Assembly: GCF_964340395.1 (NCBI RefSeq)
Contig: NC_135568.1
Location: forward strand, 9,906,776-9,970,775
Source of the DNA: Glandiceps talaboti
Lineage: Eukaryota > Hemichordata > Enteropneusta > Spengelidae
Reading direction: 5' to 3'
Length of the DNA: 64,000 nucleotides
Shown one piece after another: positions 23,143 through 31,180 of this stretch. The notes under the pieces are model-generated. The model had not been told where the DNA came from and made no database searches. It was given only the letters and a program-made list of their open reading frames with translations. The translations under genes and the position numbers were made by a program. Position 1 is the first letter of the stretch. Each line of letters begins with the position of its first letter.

Positions 23143-25852
23143 GAGAGACAGAGAGAGACAGAGAGAGAGAGAGAGAGCAGTCAGTGTGTCAGCATTATGA
23201 AGTTGTGAAATTAACTTTTTTCTTCCTTTTTACTTTCAACTGTAAACAAGGTCAAGTATTACTAGACCTTACCTTGGTGGTTTGTAGAAGTCACACAGAA
23301 AATCAAACCTTTCATCTGGCACTGGTACTCTGCCTGACAAATAAAATGAACGAACAATATAAATATGGGAAATCTTACAATGATGATGATGATGATGATG
23401 ATGGTGATGACAATGACAACGATGATGATGATTATGATGACGATGATGACAGTGATGATGACAATGACGATGACGATGATGATAACACATACTTTTAGTA
23501 TCAATGACATTGTAGTACTTACTTTCATTGGGATCTGTCACACCAGTCAGCAATTATGAGAAATAAAAGAAAGACAAGAGTTAGCATTAAAATGATTACA
23601 ATGTGAAAAATATCTTCATCACCACAGAATGTTTTGAAAACACGTTTTAGCATCCATGCATAACTGACTACCAATATACCAAAACACATACATGAAATAA
23701 ACATATATTTCAAAATTCCACATGTAACATTTTATAAACAAGCAAATTTTGAATTACGTTATTGTCCATAAATATAACTTTTGAAATAAAATATAAGTAT
23801 GTTATATTAAATATATTTATTTTCCTTAAAGTGGCCATATAGATGAAGATTGGGTGTTTATTTTGGATTGTCAATTCACAAAACTACTTTACCATGGCTT
23901 CCTACTTGAAAAACCCATGTCAAACAACCTAGACCAAGTCTGTGTTTGATGCAATAAATACGTAAAAAAGGTTTGTTATTGTACGTACAATAACAAAGAT
24001 TTACAAGTTTATCAGTCTTTTGCAATTTATTGACTCAGAGTCACAAATACAGACATGGTATATGCTGTTTCACATTGATTTTTCAAGTAGGATGCCATGA
24101 TAAATTTATTTTATAAATTTAAAAAATCCAAAATAAATACCCAATCATCATCCGTATGGCCACTTTAAGCTGCACTAGTTAAAAATGAAGTATTATTTTC
24201 TGATTAGACAACCAACAATATATATACACTGAAAGTTGTTCAAATACCAATAATTAGATATTGTAGGTGTTAATTAGGAGTTCATTTTATCCAAAAGCAG
24301 TATATAGTACTTGTGATCTCATTTGAGCACTGATTTTAGGATGCACAACACAAAAGCAAATTTGACTGGGTTTGTATTACCTTGTTATGTGTATAGCTAC
24401 ATAAATATGTTTACCAACAGGTGATTCAATACTGTGCAGGGTGTATGATAATTTATGAGTTAATGTAATCTGACGTATTAGTTTTCAAAACCACTCTAGT
24501 TGCAGCTTTTTAATCATCACATTTTTTTGGGGGAAAAAAAGTAAAAATAATTTTTATTTCAATTACCGATTGTACAAAATGGGAAATTTTCAGCGGCTGC
24601 AATACTCTTGGTTAGGACGTTGAAGAAAGTTGATTTCCTGAAAAAAGACAGAGAGGTCTGATGACTTTTTGTGTACAATTGTATCATAACATATACACAA
24701 ATTGTTTCTAGAGATGCCTGGCATACACTGAGAGAGAAAAACAGCAAGTGCCTCTGATGTAGGTGCTTGTCATGTTCTTATTGTGGAGTCATGATGGGTG
24801 AATGGCAAGTCGCTGGCTTGGAATCTGCAGGTTGCAGGTTCAAGTCCCATCGCTGCCGTTTGTTTCTAAGTGGCTAAAGTCCATGGGCAAGATTTGAACC
24901 ATGACTGTGCCTCAGTCAACCCAGCTGTATAATTGGGGACCTGGTAGGTTAGAGGTTGCACTGTGAATGCTTTAATCCTATGCGCTTATAGAGGCTGCAA
25001 TGGATTGTATGCTCCCCAGGGAGTTGTAGTATAAAGAGCCGTTTTGCGGCTATAGATCCGCACCAGGAGTAATAATTGTAAAACACTTTAAGCACAAAGT
25101 GGGAAAGCACTATATAAAAGCCAACAATATTATTATTATTATCAGTTTACTTATGTCTGTGAAAGTTGGTCATATTGTCGTGTACAATATAACTAACTTT
25201 CATAGACATAAACAAACTGATAAATAGCATCGGTTGAATCAACATCAGACTCAGAGGCACCCGCTACTGTCTTTTTATCATCATTAATGTATGTCTGTTT
25301 GAAAACATATGTAAATTTATGTAAATGTTTGACTTCTCAGGACCTTCAAAACCAGATCCTATTGTCCACCACTGATAAAACAAGTTCTGATCAGAGGAAT
25401 CTGATATGGGTTCTATTACTATCAATGTTATCTGATTCACATGAAATGATATACAGCTGTGAAATTTATGTGGCAAAAGTTCTGATCACATAGAAATACA
25501 ACTTTTGCACACCATTCTGCATTTTTTCCTTTACAATGCTAAGACATGGCTTCTTTTCACAGCTTCTCTTTCACTTAAGCTTTCTAGTCCATTTAATTTC
25601 AAAGCTCTTGGTTTCAGTGCCTTAGCACCCTAGGATATGATTTGTAACAAAACTTGACTTCTATAAATACACATCCCCATTTAATACCAACACCAACGAA
25701 CATTCATTTGAATACAAGGTACATATTTCATTAATTTTCAAATTCCTAACTCACCCTACATTTGGTAATCCCACAATACCAATCTTCAGTGAAGTTCCCA
25801 GTCGGCCAATCAGAGGCTTGGGTTTAGGTGCTTCCTTCTTTTTTGGTGGCAT
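2909..25852 (-). CDS. OLA1: OLA1, Obg-like ATPase 1 (12 coding exons, 397 aa)
   Basis: OLA1 is a cytosolic P-loop ATPase of the TRAFAC/OBG class (bacterial YchF), linked in other animals to translation and stress responses. Coding exons on the minus strand, in order: 25755-25852, 24567-24637, 23519-23534, 23273-23329, 22888-23015, 20968-21143, 18903-18980, 17691-17788, 15952-16092, 4374-4470, 3889-4011, 2909-3019. They total 1194 nt with compatible phases and no internal stop. The 397-aa product compares with 396 aa in human, from memory. Visible motifs are G1 GLPNVGKS (residues 28-35), G3 DIAGL (91-95), the OLA1-type NLSE in place of NKxD (228-231), and a C-terminal TGS domain from about residue 304. 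The start is the family MPPKK N-terminus and the tail is lysine-rich. Intron 9 is 11.5 kb. The gene looks intact and functional. Confidence 0.97.
3655..3812. repeat. ~76-bp tandem duplication
   Basis: Two near-identical units, each running AATAAATGATAGTATGTTTC to CTAGTCCATGATCCTGACT. They lie in OLA1 intron 11. Each unit also contains the short inverted pair ATAGTCCA...AGTCTAGTCCAT. Confidence 0.85.
3889..4011 (-). CDS. OLA1: OLA1 coding exon 11 (TGS domain)
   Basis: 123 nt, phase 0 at both ends, acceptor TTTACAG, donor GTAACA. Encodes [40 protein letters not shown] and K, the core of the TGS domain, which is nearly invariant in OLA1. Confidence 0.97.
4374..4470 (-). CDS. OLA1: OLA1 coding exon 10 (start of TGS domain)
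   Basis: 97 nt, acceptor TTGCAG, donor GTAAGT. Encodes [20 protein letters not shown] followed by [12 protein letters not shown]. The preceding intron is 11,481 bp and contains most of the repeats between 4.5 and 15.9 kb. Confidence 0.95.
4625..4980 (+). mobile_element. tRNA-derived SINE, copy 1
   Basis: The 5' part has an A box (TGGTTAGAGTGG) and a B box (GGTTCGAGTCC), the internal pol III promoter of a tRNA. A ~200-bp body follows, with a 3' end reading GGGAAAGTGTTATATAAA before an ATT-rich tail. It is about 75-80% identical by eye to the copy at 24788. It lies in OLA1 intron 9, antisense to the gene. Confidence 0.85.
5022..5125. repeat. 35-bp tandem repeat, 3 copies
   Basis: Three copies of TACCACAAAGTCAGCTGTGG plus TATTAGTAGGAATTT. 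Within each unit, CCACAAAGTCAGCTGTGG can form a short hairpin. Confidence 0.85.
5440..5690. repeat. degenerate GACA/CAGA microsatellite
   Basis: Old, interrupted (GACA)n mixed with GAAAGACAAGCACACAGACA-like longer units. It opens several spurious frames on both strands, which I do not annotate as genes. Confidence 0.9.
5700..7280. other. OLA1 intron 9 sequence without recognised gene
   Basis: Mostly unique AT-rich intronic sequence. I saw no exon-like, RNA or strong repeat signal here. Confidence 0.6.
7292..7637. mobile_element. TTAA-flanked palindromic MITE, copy 1 (346 bp)
   Basis: Begins AGTGGCCATGTGG and ends with its near reverse complement ATAGCCACT, flanked by TTAA at 7288-7291 and 7638-7641. 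Almost the whole element is one long inverted repeat. It has no transposase ORF, so it is non-autonomous. A TTAA target site is the hallmark of piggyBac-type transposition; TA duplication (Tc1/mariner type) with one extra matching base is the alternative. It lies in OLA1 intron 9. Confidence 0.85.
7642..7987. mobile_element. TTAA-flanked palindromic MITE, copy 2 (346 bp)
   Basis: Directly abuts copy 1, and the two share a single TTAA (7638-7641). The right-hand TTAA is 7988-7991. The length is identical to copy 1. The centre (7801-7827) is GTTTGTTATTGTAC followed by its exact reverse complement, so the element can fold end to end. Confidence 0.85.
8225..8540. repeat. dispersed repeat family C, copy 1
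   Basis: About 315 bp aligns to 14695-15025: shared blocks include AACAGTGATAAGCTATTGAA, AGGGAGGCGTCTCTGAAAAC and GAGTTCCATGAACTTGCA. No ORF. The ends are undefined. Confidence 0.8.
9041..9600. repeat. dispersed repeat family E, two partial units
   Basis: GACACTTGAATGGA followed by an ATGGCTGCCATTC / GCACCATTCGG segment occurs twice (about 9048-9130 and 9340-9600). The second unit runs into ACAAAGTGACGTGCATGTGT, AGGTTTGAAAGAAATTGG and a short ACATACAAACAGATG tail. A third copy is at 16148-16310. Confidence 0.65.
9605..11480. other. OLA1 intron 9 sequence without recognised gene
   Basis: Short open frames with no recognisable protein. A near-duplication, AGCATTAGAAATAACGACGA-like, occurs at 9610-9690 (two ~45-bp units). 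Otherwise unremarkable. Confidence 0.55.
11485..13310. repeat. 1.8-kb minisatellite, ~33 copies of a 50-57 bp unit
   Basis: The typical unit reads CAGAAAGGGTAATAACATCA, TAAGCCCTTTGATACAGGG, TTAAATTCACATA. The first ~400 bp (to ~11890) is a diverged subfamily (GCAGCAGAAAGGACAATGAC, TTGATTCAGGG). The rest mixes variants with CATCATAAG or CTTCATATTAAG and GATACAGGG or GTTACAGGG. The last three units decay (CTTCATGAACCC). No long ORF on either strand. It lies in OLA1 intron 9. Confidence 0.95.
14695..15025. repeat. dispersed repeat family C, copy 2
   Basis: Same orientation and block order as 8225-8540, roughly 80% identical by eye, with small insertions. Both copies lie in OLA1 intron 9. Confidence 0.8.
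15161..15436. repeat. 78-bp tandem repeat, ~3.5 copies
   Basis: The unit starts AACCATATAAGGAAAATGAA and continues TTTTGTCATTTGGCACAAC and AAAAGGGCATGACAGCATTT. On the minus strand it keeps a 111-codon frame open through the repeats, which I regard as spurious. It lies in OLA1 intron 9. Confidence 0.9.
15525..15890. repeat. three-unit dispersed repeat ending in a CA microsatellite
   Basis: Three degenerate ~110-bp units each run from CACCC through a ...AGTAGTTTTGGA / AGTAGCTTTTGAG / AGCAGTTTTTTAC motif to TTTTTGACC-like sequence. The last unit passes directly into (AC)26 at 15839-15890. The structure suggests a retroposed or satellite-like repeat with a microsatellite tail. Confidence 0.65.
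15952..16092 (-). CDS. OLA1: OLA1 coding exon 9
   Basis: 141 nt, acceptor TTGGCAG, donor GTAAGT. Encodes [10 protein letters not shown] then [20 protein letters not shown] and [16 protein letters not shown]. This holds the G5-like IPFSG strand and the following helix. A 52-bp CA microsatellite begins only 61 bp downstream in the intron. Confidence 0.95.
16148..16310. repeat. dispersed repeat family E, third copy
   Basis: Aligns to 9410-9570: ACAAAGTGACCTGCATATGT, CCAGGTTTGAATGAAATTGG and ATATTTTCAGAGACATGACA, then a GATGGACACACAAAAAGATG tail. It lies in OLA1 intron 8, just upstream (in gene sense) of exon 9. Confidence 0.65.
16590..16811. mobile_element. foldback MITE (~222 bp)
   Basis: The two halves are imperfect reverse complements. 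CAAGTGTAAAAGTATA on the left pairs with TATACTTTTACACTTG on the right, and the similarity extends out to AACCAGTAAC / GTTATGGGTT. A ~35-bp unpaired centre remains. No coding capacity. It lies in OLA1 intron 8. Confidence 0.65.
16927..17095. repeat. single copy of family G repeat
   Basis: Contains GTAAGTAGGTAAAATCTACC, GGGGTTCCC three times and CCCTTTCTGTTACCGGGGTT, in the same order as the tandem units at 21824-22208. Confidence 0.8.
17225..17345 (-). repeat. dispersed repeat family F, copy 1
   Basis: On the minus strand GGCAGTGAAAAAATAGGTGG and GGTTCAGTTAACCAAAAGG match the plus-strand copy at 28705-28795. Confidence 0.6.
17691..17788 (-). CDS. OLA1: OLA1 coding exon 8 (G4-equivalent NLSE)
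   Basis: 98 nt, acceptor CTTGCAG, donor GTAAGT. Encodes [20 protein letters not shown] followed by [13 protein letters not shown]. The NLSE at residues 228-231 replaces the GTPase NKxD motif, which is the known basis for ATP rather than GTP preference in this family. It is short enough to be missed by ORF length filters. Confidence 0.95.
17870..18365. repeat. dispersed repeat family B, copy 2, with internal satellite
   Basis: Homologous to 1530-1945 but without the nested insertion. It contains an expanded 39-bp tandem array at 17985-18190 where copy 1 has a single unit. Confidence 0.75.
17985..18190. repeat. 39-bp minisatellite, ~5-6 copies
   Basis: The unit contains ACCATATTTGGACATTATGT followed by AAATCATCATGACAAATAT. 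Copies are nearly identical, implying recent expansion. The unit length is a multiple of three, so frames stay open across it, but there is no sign of coding use. Confidence 0.9.
18903..18980 (-). CDS. OLA1: OLA1 coding exon 7
   Basis: 78 nt, phase 0 at both ends. Encodes [19 protein letters not shown] followed by CDWTGVE. Acceptor AAACAG is chosen over TTGCAG 12 nt downstream because the junction then has exactly the family spacing between GGDK and KKPVRF (29 residues in both this protein and human, from memory). The donor is GTAATT. Confidence 0.9.
19440..19720. repeat. duplicated hairpin-containing repeat (family H), two copies
   Basis: GTGGGCTACCA ... TGGTAGCCC occurs at about 19463-19493 and 19612-19645, each followed by a GGTGACCGATAGTCTG / GGATTGGTAGTCTG motif. 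Each copy can fold into a 9-10 bp stem. They lie in OLA1 intron 6. Confidence 0.65.
19932..19968. repeat. (AAAT)n microsatellite
   Basis: Nine AAAT units in OLA1 intron 6. Confidence 0.95.
20331..20960 (-). repeat. 62-70 bp minisatellite derived from OLA1 exon 6 3' end plus splice donor (~10 units)
   Basis: Plus-strand unit: ACTAATTCAGCTATCTTGCC, TTTGTCACCACATCGTGTGA, then TCTACACACTGGATATACTT. Aligned with the end of exon 6 (ACTAATTCAGCTAGCTGGTG, TTTGTCACCACCTCGTTTCA), about 49 of 64 positions match. Most units keep ACTTAC, which is the GTAAGT donor on the gene strand. The array directly abuts the real donor at 20967. Confidence 0.9.
20968..21143 (-). CDS. OLA1: OLA1 coding exon 6 (coiled-coil insertion)
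   Basis: 176 nt, acceptor CTTTCAG, donor GTAAGT at 20967-20962. Starts [13 protein letters not shown] and ends [11 protein letters not shown]. The central part is charged and helical, as expected for the OLA1 coiled-coil domain. Its 3' end is the apparent source of the tandem array immediately downstream in the intron (20331-20960). Confidence 0.95.
21204..21440. mobile_element. foldback MITE (~237 bp) beside OLA1 exon 6
   Basis: Ends GTTTCATTCACTTTCAC... and ...GTGAAATGAATGAAAC are inverted copies. AGTGATGCATGAGACTTGCT pairs with AGCAAGTCTCATACATCACT. The arms are about 95 bp with a ~70-bp centre and no ORF. It starts 61 bp upstream of the exon 6 acceptor. Confidence 0.65.
21824..22208. repeat. 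~125-bp tandem repeat, 3 units (family G)
   Basis: Units start with AGTGTTTTTGCAAAGGG or similar, contain GTAAGTAGGTAAAATCTACC and GTTCCCAAACAAATTT, and end CCCTTTCTGTTACCGGGGTT. A fourth, single copy is at 16927-17095. They lie in OLA1 intron 5. Confidence 0.85.
22511..22665. repeat. inverted repeat with a GC-rich 21-bp hairpin core
   Basis: GGGGCCTTGTCACTATGAGT at 22560-22579 plus C at 22580 pairs with 22585-22605 with one mismatch and an ACTA loop. Outer arms (AATCCCAATACTTTTCTTC / AGGAGAAAAATATTGGGAAT) pair imperfectly, so it is probably a small foldback element. It lies in OLA1 intron 5. Confidence 0.65.
22888..23015 (-). CDS. OLA1: OLA1 coding exon 5 (G3 motif)
   Basis: 128 nt, acceptor TTTCAG, donor GTAAGT. 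Encodes [15 protein letters not shown] followed by [20 protein letters not shown], the most conserved switch II segment of YchF/OLA1 proteins, ending CDSIFHMT with Arg124 split. Confidence 0.97.
23105..23177. repeat. (GA)n microsatellite with ACAGA interruptions
   Basis: GAGA repeats interrupted by CAGACAGA, in OLA1 intron 4 between exons 4 and 5. Confidence 0.95.
23273..23329 (-). CDS. OLA1: OLA1 coding exon 4
   Basis: 57 nt, acceptor GGCAG, donor GTAAGG. Encodes [18 protein letters not shown], the segment between G1 and G3. A GATG-type microsatellite lies about 50 bp upstream in intron 3. Confidence 0.95.
23377..23485. repeat. (GAT)n microsatellite 34 bp from microexon 3
   Basis: ATGATG/GACGATG units in OLA1 intron 3, which is only 189 bp long (23330-23518). 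More than half of that intron is this repeat. Confidence 0.95.
23519..23534 (-). CDS. OLA1: OLA1 coding exon 3, a 16-nt microexon
   Basis: Encodes the family motif DPNES plus two bases of Lys62, between GTGACAG and GTACTA. Only this boundary keeps frame with exon 4 (K-V-P-V-P-D-E-R). The stronger-looking donor GTAAGT, four bases upstream, would shift the frame. The exon is required because exon 2 stops at F-P-F-C-T-I and exon 4 starts at V-P-V-P. No other DPNE-coding segment was found in the intron. Confidence 0.88.
23830..24164. mobile_element. TTAA-flanked palindromic MITE, copy 3 (335 bp)
   Basis: In OLA1 intron 2. Starts AGTGGCCATATAGATGA and ends CGTATGGCCACT, with TTAA on both sides (23826-23829, 24165-24168). 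The central palindrome around TTATTGTACGTACAATAA is present at 23971-23997. Confidence 0.85.
24567..24637 (-). CDS. OLA1: OLA1 coding exon 2
   Basis: 71 nt between a TTTTTTCAG acceptor and a GTAATT donor. It completes Gly33 and encodes [20 protein letters not shown] plus CTI, that is the GKS of Walker A and the switch I side. Phase is 2 in and 1 out, matching both neighbours. Confidence 0.95.
24788..25141 (+). mobile_element. tRNA-derived SINE, copy 2
   Basis: Same family as 4625-4980: B box GGTTCAAGTCC, the same body (…GGGGACCTGGTAGG…) and tail GGGAAAGCACTATATAAAAG followed by (ATT)n. The 3' end resembles L2/CR1-type LINE tails, suggesting mobilisation by such a LINE. It lies in OLA1 intron 1. 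Confidence 0.85.
25141..25221. repeat. perfect-looking 39-bp inverted repeat (hairpin)
   Basis: Arms 25141-25179 and 25183-25221 (ATCAGTTTACTTATGTCTGT... against its complement) are separated by about 3 bases, starting right at the end of the SINE tail. No ORF. It could be a small foldback element or a solo palindrome. Confidence 0.7.
25755..25852 (-). CDS. OLA1: OLA1 coding exon 1 (N-terminus and first part of P-loop)
   Basis: Encodes residues 1-32 plus two bases of Gly33, starting [19 protein letters not shown]. It ends inside the Walker A motif at GLPNVG, with donor GTGAGT (phase 2). The ATG at 25852-25850 is chosen because the MPPK start matches OLA1 across animals. Upstream on the minus strand, TTTTAG ends at 25869. 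That could be an acceptor, making 25853-25868 the 3' end of a 5'UTR exon. Confidence 0.95.
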
Positions 25853-27454
25853 TATGTAGATTCGTTGTCTAAAACATTGAAACAAAAAAGATGATGAAAA
25901 TCTGACATCAAACAAGAACTATTGATTTGTAAATGTATTATTCCTAAGTGCTTATTACTTTCAGAGTAGTTATGAATATCCATTGTTCAACTAATACATA
26001 TGTATGACTCCTAAGTCCCACTATGCAAGTGACCCACTGCTAGAATGAAGTTGAAATACAGTTTTAATTTAGTGTTTCTTGGTAATCATGCTTAAATTTA
26101 TGTGATGTGAAACCATGAAATGACTTTCCAGAAACAAAATTTTCTGAAAATACCATAATTTCCTAGAGTGGCGTTCCCCTTTAAGTTAATTAAGCCATTG
26201 AATTGGTTATATATGATGCATACATACATAATTCTGTGAATAGCAAATGACGGTTACTTCTTCTTCAGTAATTCCCCTCCAAAAAAAAAAATCTATAAGC
26301 CCCCATTAAGTTTAAGTCCAGATGAGAGCGTGAAAACTGGTAGAAATACTTACCAATGGGTAGATTAAAACACAGAAATTTCAATTTTGACCTGAATCTA
26401 CAATAAAGTTACCGACTGATTCTGTAGTTGTTCCTTTAATACAAGTTACAATATGGCCAATCAGTTGGCCTGCTAAGCACCGAGTAATTTAGGGTAGCAT
26501 TTGTTTTCCTGTTAAACAGCGGAACTAAAAAAACTCAAAAACAGAAGAAAATAACTCAAAATCGAGAGCAACAGATACCAATTAATTTCAAATAATAATG
26601 TAATTTTACAAACTCGATATATAGCCTTATTTGCATGACTTGTGCTAGATGCAGTACTGGAGCAGTTTCGCTATTTGCTCTCAGTCCTCCGCTCGTGCAT
26701 CCTAACCGAATGCAGAAGTCACATAAAATTTGGTTTAGTATTTTCCAAGACTCTGACTGCAGTAGCCATTACATGTGAGCCACAAACGTAACCGAGACTA
26801 TGCATTGACCTCTATAACCTCTGACCTCTGACCTTACATGATACTTTCACTAGATTGCACATGTACATTATTTGTCACGTCTAAATAAAGCTACCTACTC
26901 CATACTTGTTTTGGTAACAACAGTCAAAACAACAGAAATGATGCAATTGTGTGGCAATCATTTTTACGCCTATATCTATTTCATAATAGGTCATTTAAGG
27001 TGATCTGCTTTCTCCTGAAGTATTTTTAGTTTAAGAATGTATTCTACTATTGTGCACACGTTATCCTTTACTTTGGCATGGGAATGTAATATTGGTTGTA
27101 AATTGCTTATACTTTTAATGACATATTAATGTTGTATTTTAAATTCAAAATTTTAAGTTGGTGAACGCAACATATGCATACAAACTTGTACATATGGCCA
27201 CCATTATCCGCTGTTTGTTAGGATAATTCCATAACCCCATTCCCCTACACTGAGATGAGTGGTCATACAATCTGATAGCACGTTGCATGCAGCGCCAAGA
27301 AATTCGAAAATGTCATGTTTCACACACATTGCAAGAAAATGAGACATGTGGCAGCTAGTCACCACAGACGGAAACATGGTGTACGTACATTGATTGATAT
27401 ATACTCGTCTGAGACAGTGCATAGTTAACAAACAGTAATAACAGTTCTACCAAC

Positions 27455-27600
27455 CTGTTCGCTTGAATCAGAATAAGTTACTCTTGGTCAATTTTTGGCT
27501 GAATTACGAAAATTATTATAGCTATTGCAGATAGTTGGGAAACCCTGTAATGGAGGACAAATTTCGACTGCGCATGCGCGAATTCCTTGCATTCTCAATC
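27455..27600 (-). promoter_or_regulatory. candidate OLA1 promoter and non-coding first exon
   Basis: TGCGCATGCGCG at 27569-27580 matches the NRF-1 consensus (YGCGCAYGCGCR), a frequent element of housekeeping promoters, in a local GC-rich patch of an AT-rich region. On the minus strand, CAG followed by a GTTGGT donor at 27455/27454 could end a 5'UTR exon that splices to the TTTTAG acceptor just upstream of the OLA1 ATG. This placement is inference from motifs and position. Confidence 0.4.
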
Positions 27601-28126
27601 GCGTGAGGGCGATATTACAGGGGTGCTTTCCGAATTTCTTCTCATCGCTATGATACGTGATAGTGATAATTTTTAAGGATTTTTAAAGGTGTCAATAAAA
27701 TATTTGTACATTAAATTTTGCCTCAATCATTAAAGGAATGGGCACAGCGAAATAAAGTCACTGACTTTGAACTAGGTGTCAAAAATAGCCCTCCCATCTG
27801 TATTTACTACACACATTGACAAACAGCACGTTCACTGTTTATTAGTTCTGAGGTACTCTACACCATTACGTCATCCAAAATATTATTTTGAAAGCAATTT
27901 AAACAATCCACTATTTTTTCCCTCAAAATAATTCAACATTACAATGGATCTGAGTTTTTGGGTTGACTCTCCCTCCACCAGGGATGTAGCGTCGTATGGT
28001 AAAAGATTTAGGGTTCCAACTTTTCACTCTAGATAAAACTGCAACTATCCAAGATCATCGAAGAACACAACAGGTGTATGTATGTCTCGAAGTATTATTC
28101 GTGCATGAGTCACGGTGCATTAGGTG

Positions 28127-28482
<356 letters not shown>

Positions 28483-28704
28483 AAAGGAGAAGATCGAGCC
28501 AGATCAAAATTCAAATGTGCGCCGCCACAGGCCTGAACACATGGTCCTTACGTTTTTGCCAAGCCGATAAAGGAATCGCACTACAATAACTACTTCAACA
28601 TAAAGAAAGAAAGCGATGGAAAGTTTATGGACTGGCGGCAATTTTGATCAACTTTATCACATTCCAATAATATGTAAATAATCTTACGTCATCATTTAAT
28701 ACGT

Positions 28705-28795
28705 AAAAAAAAAGTTTAGGGTCGGCAGTGAAAAAGTAGGTGGAGTCGGGTAACCGGAACCAAAGAATTATTTTTTTAGGCCTAATCTACGTCGA
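28705..28795 (+). repeat. dispersed repeat family F, copy 2
   Basis: An A-rich start, then GTTTAGGGTCGGCAGTGAAA, AAGTAGGTGGAGTCGGGTAA and TTTTTTTAGGCCTAATC. It is shared with 31945-32035 and, inverted, with 17225-17345. Confidence 0.65.
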
Positions 28796-29461
28796 TAACA
28801 AATTAAAGAACTATTGTGTCAAGAGATTGCCATGTTTTGTTGATTTACCAGTTGCATTCCATCATGGTTGGGGGCGTGGTGCCGCTTCCGAATTTCAGGT
28901 ATGGACCTAAAATAATAATCATTCCTTCAATGATTCAAATGCTATGAATTGTGTAGATAATGATCACTTGGTGTGCACACATGTTTTTGTCAAGTAAAAC
29001 GTGAGTTACTGCAGATGATTATGAACATTTCTTCACAAATTGCCAAAGTCATTGTCATTGTTGCCTGAAGTGATCAATAACAAGATCTCATGTCCTTAAG
29101 TGTACCAGAGGAAACCTAGACTCGGCTGGTTACCATACTCGTTAAGATCTATCAATATTAAAAATAACCCCAAGAGTGCTCCTAGAAGGTTTGTTGCAAC
29201 ATACAATTCACAAGAGGCAGTTGGTGTGTGTTCTCATAGCCACTAGTAGATACAAACTCCTCTTGAGTGCTTCAACCGTAGCCCGTCTCAGAGAATAGAG
29301 ACTACGACTAATTAATGATTAGCGATGCTTGTCATTCCCCAGCCACACAGTTTCAGAAACATAACACACGTCTTTTTTATCTTATCTTGTGACTGTGTGT
29401 ATTTATTTTGTGGTTGAATGTCTATTTTTTGTTATGTGACCGCGAAGATAATTAAATAAGT

Positions 29462-30119
<658 letters not shown>

Positions 30120-31030
30120 AATAAATAAATGACATCGATATATTTACAGCTTATATTTTGTACTGAATAAGAAAGGGAACCGAAAAATAGAATTCTCGTG
30201 GCTTTATAAAATGATTTTGAAAAAAAAAATCTTCACAAATTTCCTTCTTCACGAATCTTCACGAATTTGAAACGCCTCTATGGGTTCCTGACTCACTCAG
30301 CTGATAGAGTTATTCATAGTTCACACCGAATATTAACACAATTTAACCACGTTTTGGGTTAACCAACTTATTAACGTTTCGCACTGCGGTTGTAGTCTGC
30401 CCAACAAATTGGCGCCAAATTTATTACTCTCTCAATCAAACAAAGGAAAAGGAGAGTGCTAATTGGCTAGCTCCTAATAATATTCATGAGTCTACTTTGC
30501 TTAATAAAGCATGGATTGTTCAATATGAGATTGTTCTTTTACTTGTTCATATGCTCTGTGGTTTGGGATGTCTTGGCGTGATCAAATTCATTTTCCCGTC
30601 CATCCCAAGTCAACATGTCCTTTGGTGATAGCTTCATCAATTTCTCGACCGCGACGAGCAAATATATTGGCAATAAATTAGTTTAGGTGACTAGATTATT
30701 AAATTAATTGAAAGTGAGGGACATTAAATTTCTCGCTTCTTTTGTTTTCCGCTTGTAGACACGGCAACGCACAATGAAATTAGAATTAAAAGGTATCTCG
30801 GATGAACTGGAACGTGTCGTGTGCAGTAATTTGTCAAATTTTGATATATTGAATCAAAAGTCCGTAACTTGTCACTTTTCTATCACCGTAGCCGTTGTCA
30901 CATCAGTGATTAAAACTAGCCACAGAATCACATTCCGTCTTTGAGTCACTGTGATTAAAATAAGCCACGGAATCGCAATAATCAAATTCGGTTACGGAGA
31001 GAAACACGGATTTTTTATGGTCAATGTTAC
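30120..31030. other. non-repetitive island between microsatellites
   Basis: Holds a palindromic E2F-type site (TTGGCGCCAAA at 30409-30419). About 45 bp on there is a TCF/LEF-like ATCAAACAAAGG and homeodomain-type TAATTG/TAATGA motifs. No gene seen. Candidate regulatory sequence by motif content only. Confidence 0.3.
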
Positions 31031-31033
31031 CAT

Positions 31034-31035
<2 letters not shown>

Positions 31036-31092
<57 letters not shown>

Positions 31093-31129
31093 CGTGCGTG
31101 TGTGTGTGTGTGTGAGTGTGTGTGTGTGT

Positions 31130-31172
<43 letters not shown>

Positions 31173-31180
31173 GGGGGTTA
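31036..31180. repeat. (GT)n microsatellite ending in a G run
   Basis: GTGT with GCGTGCGTGCG and GTGAGTG interruptions, then GGGGGGG. Alternating purine-pyrimidine sequence with Z-DNA potential. Confidence 0.97.
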
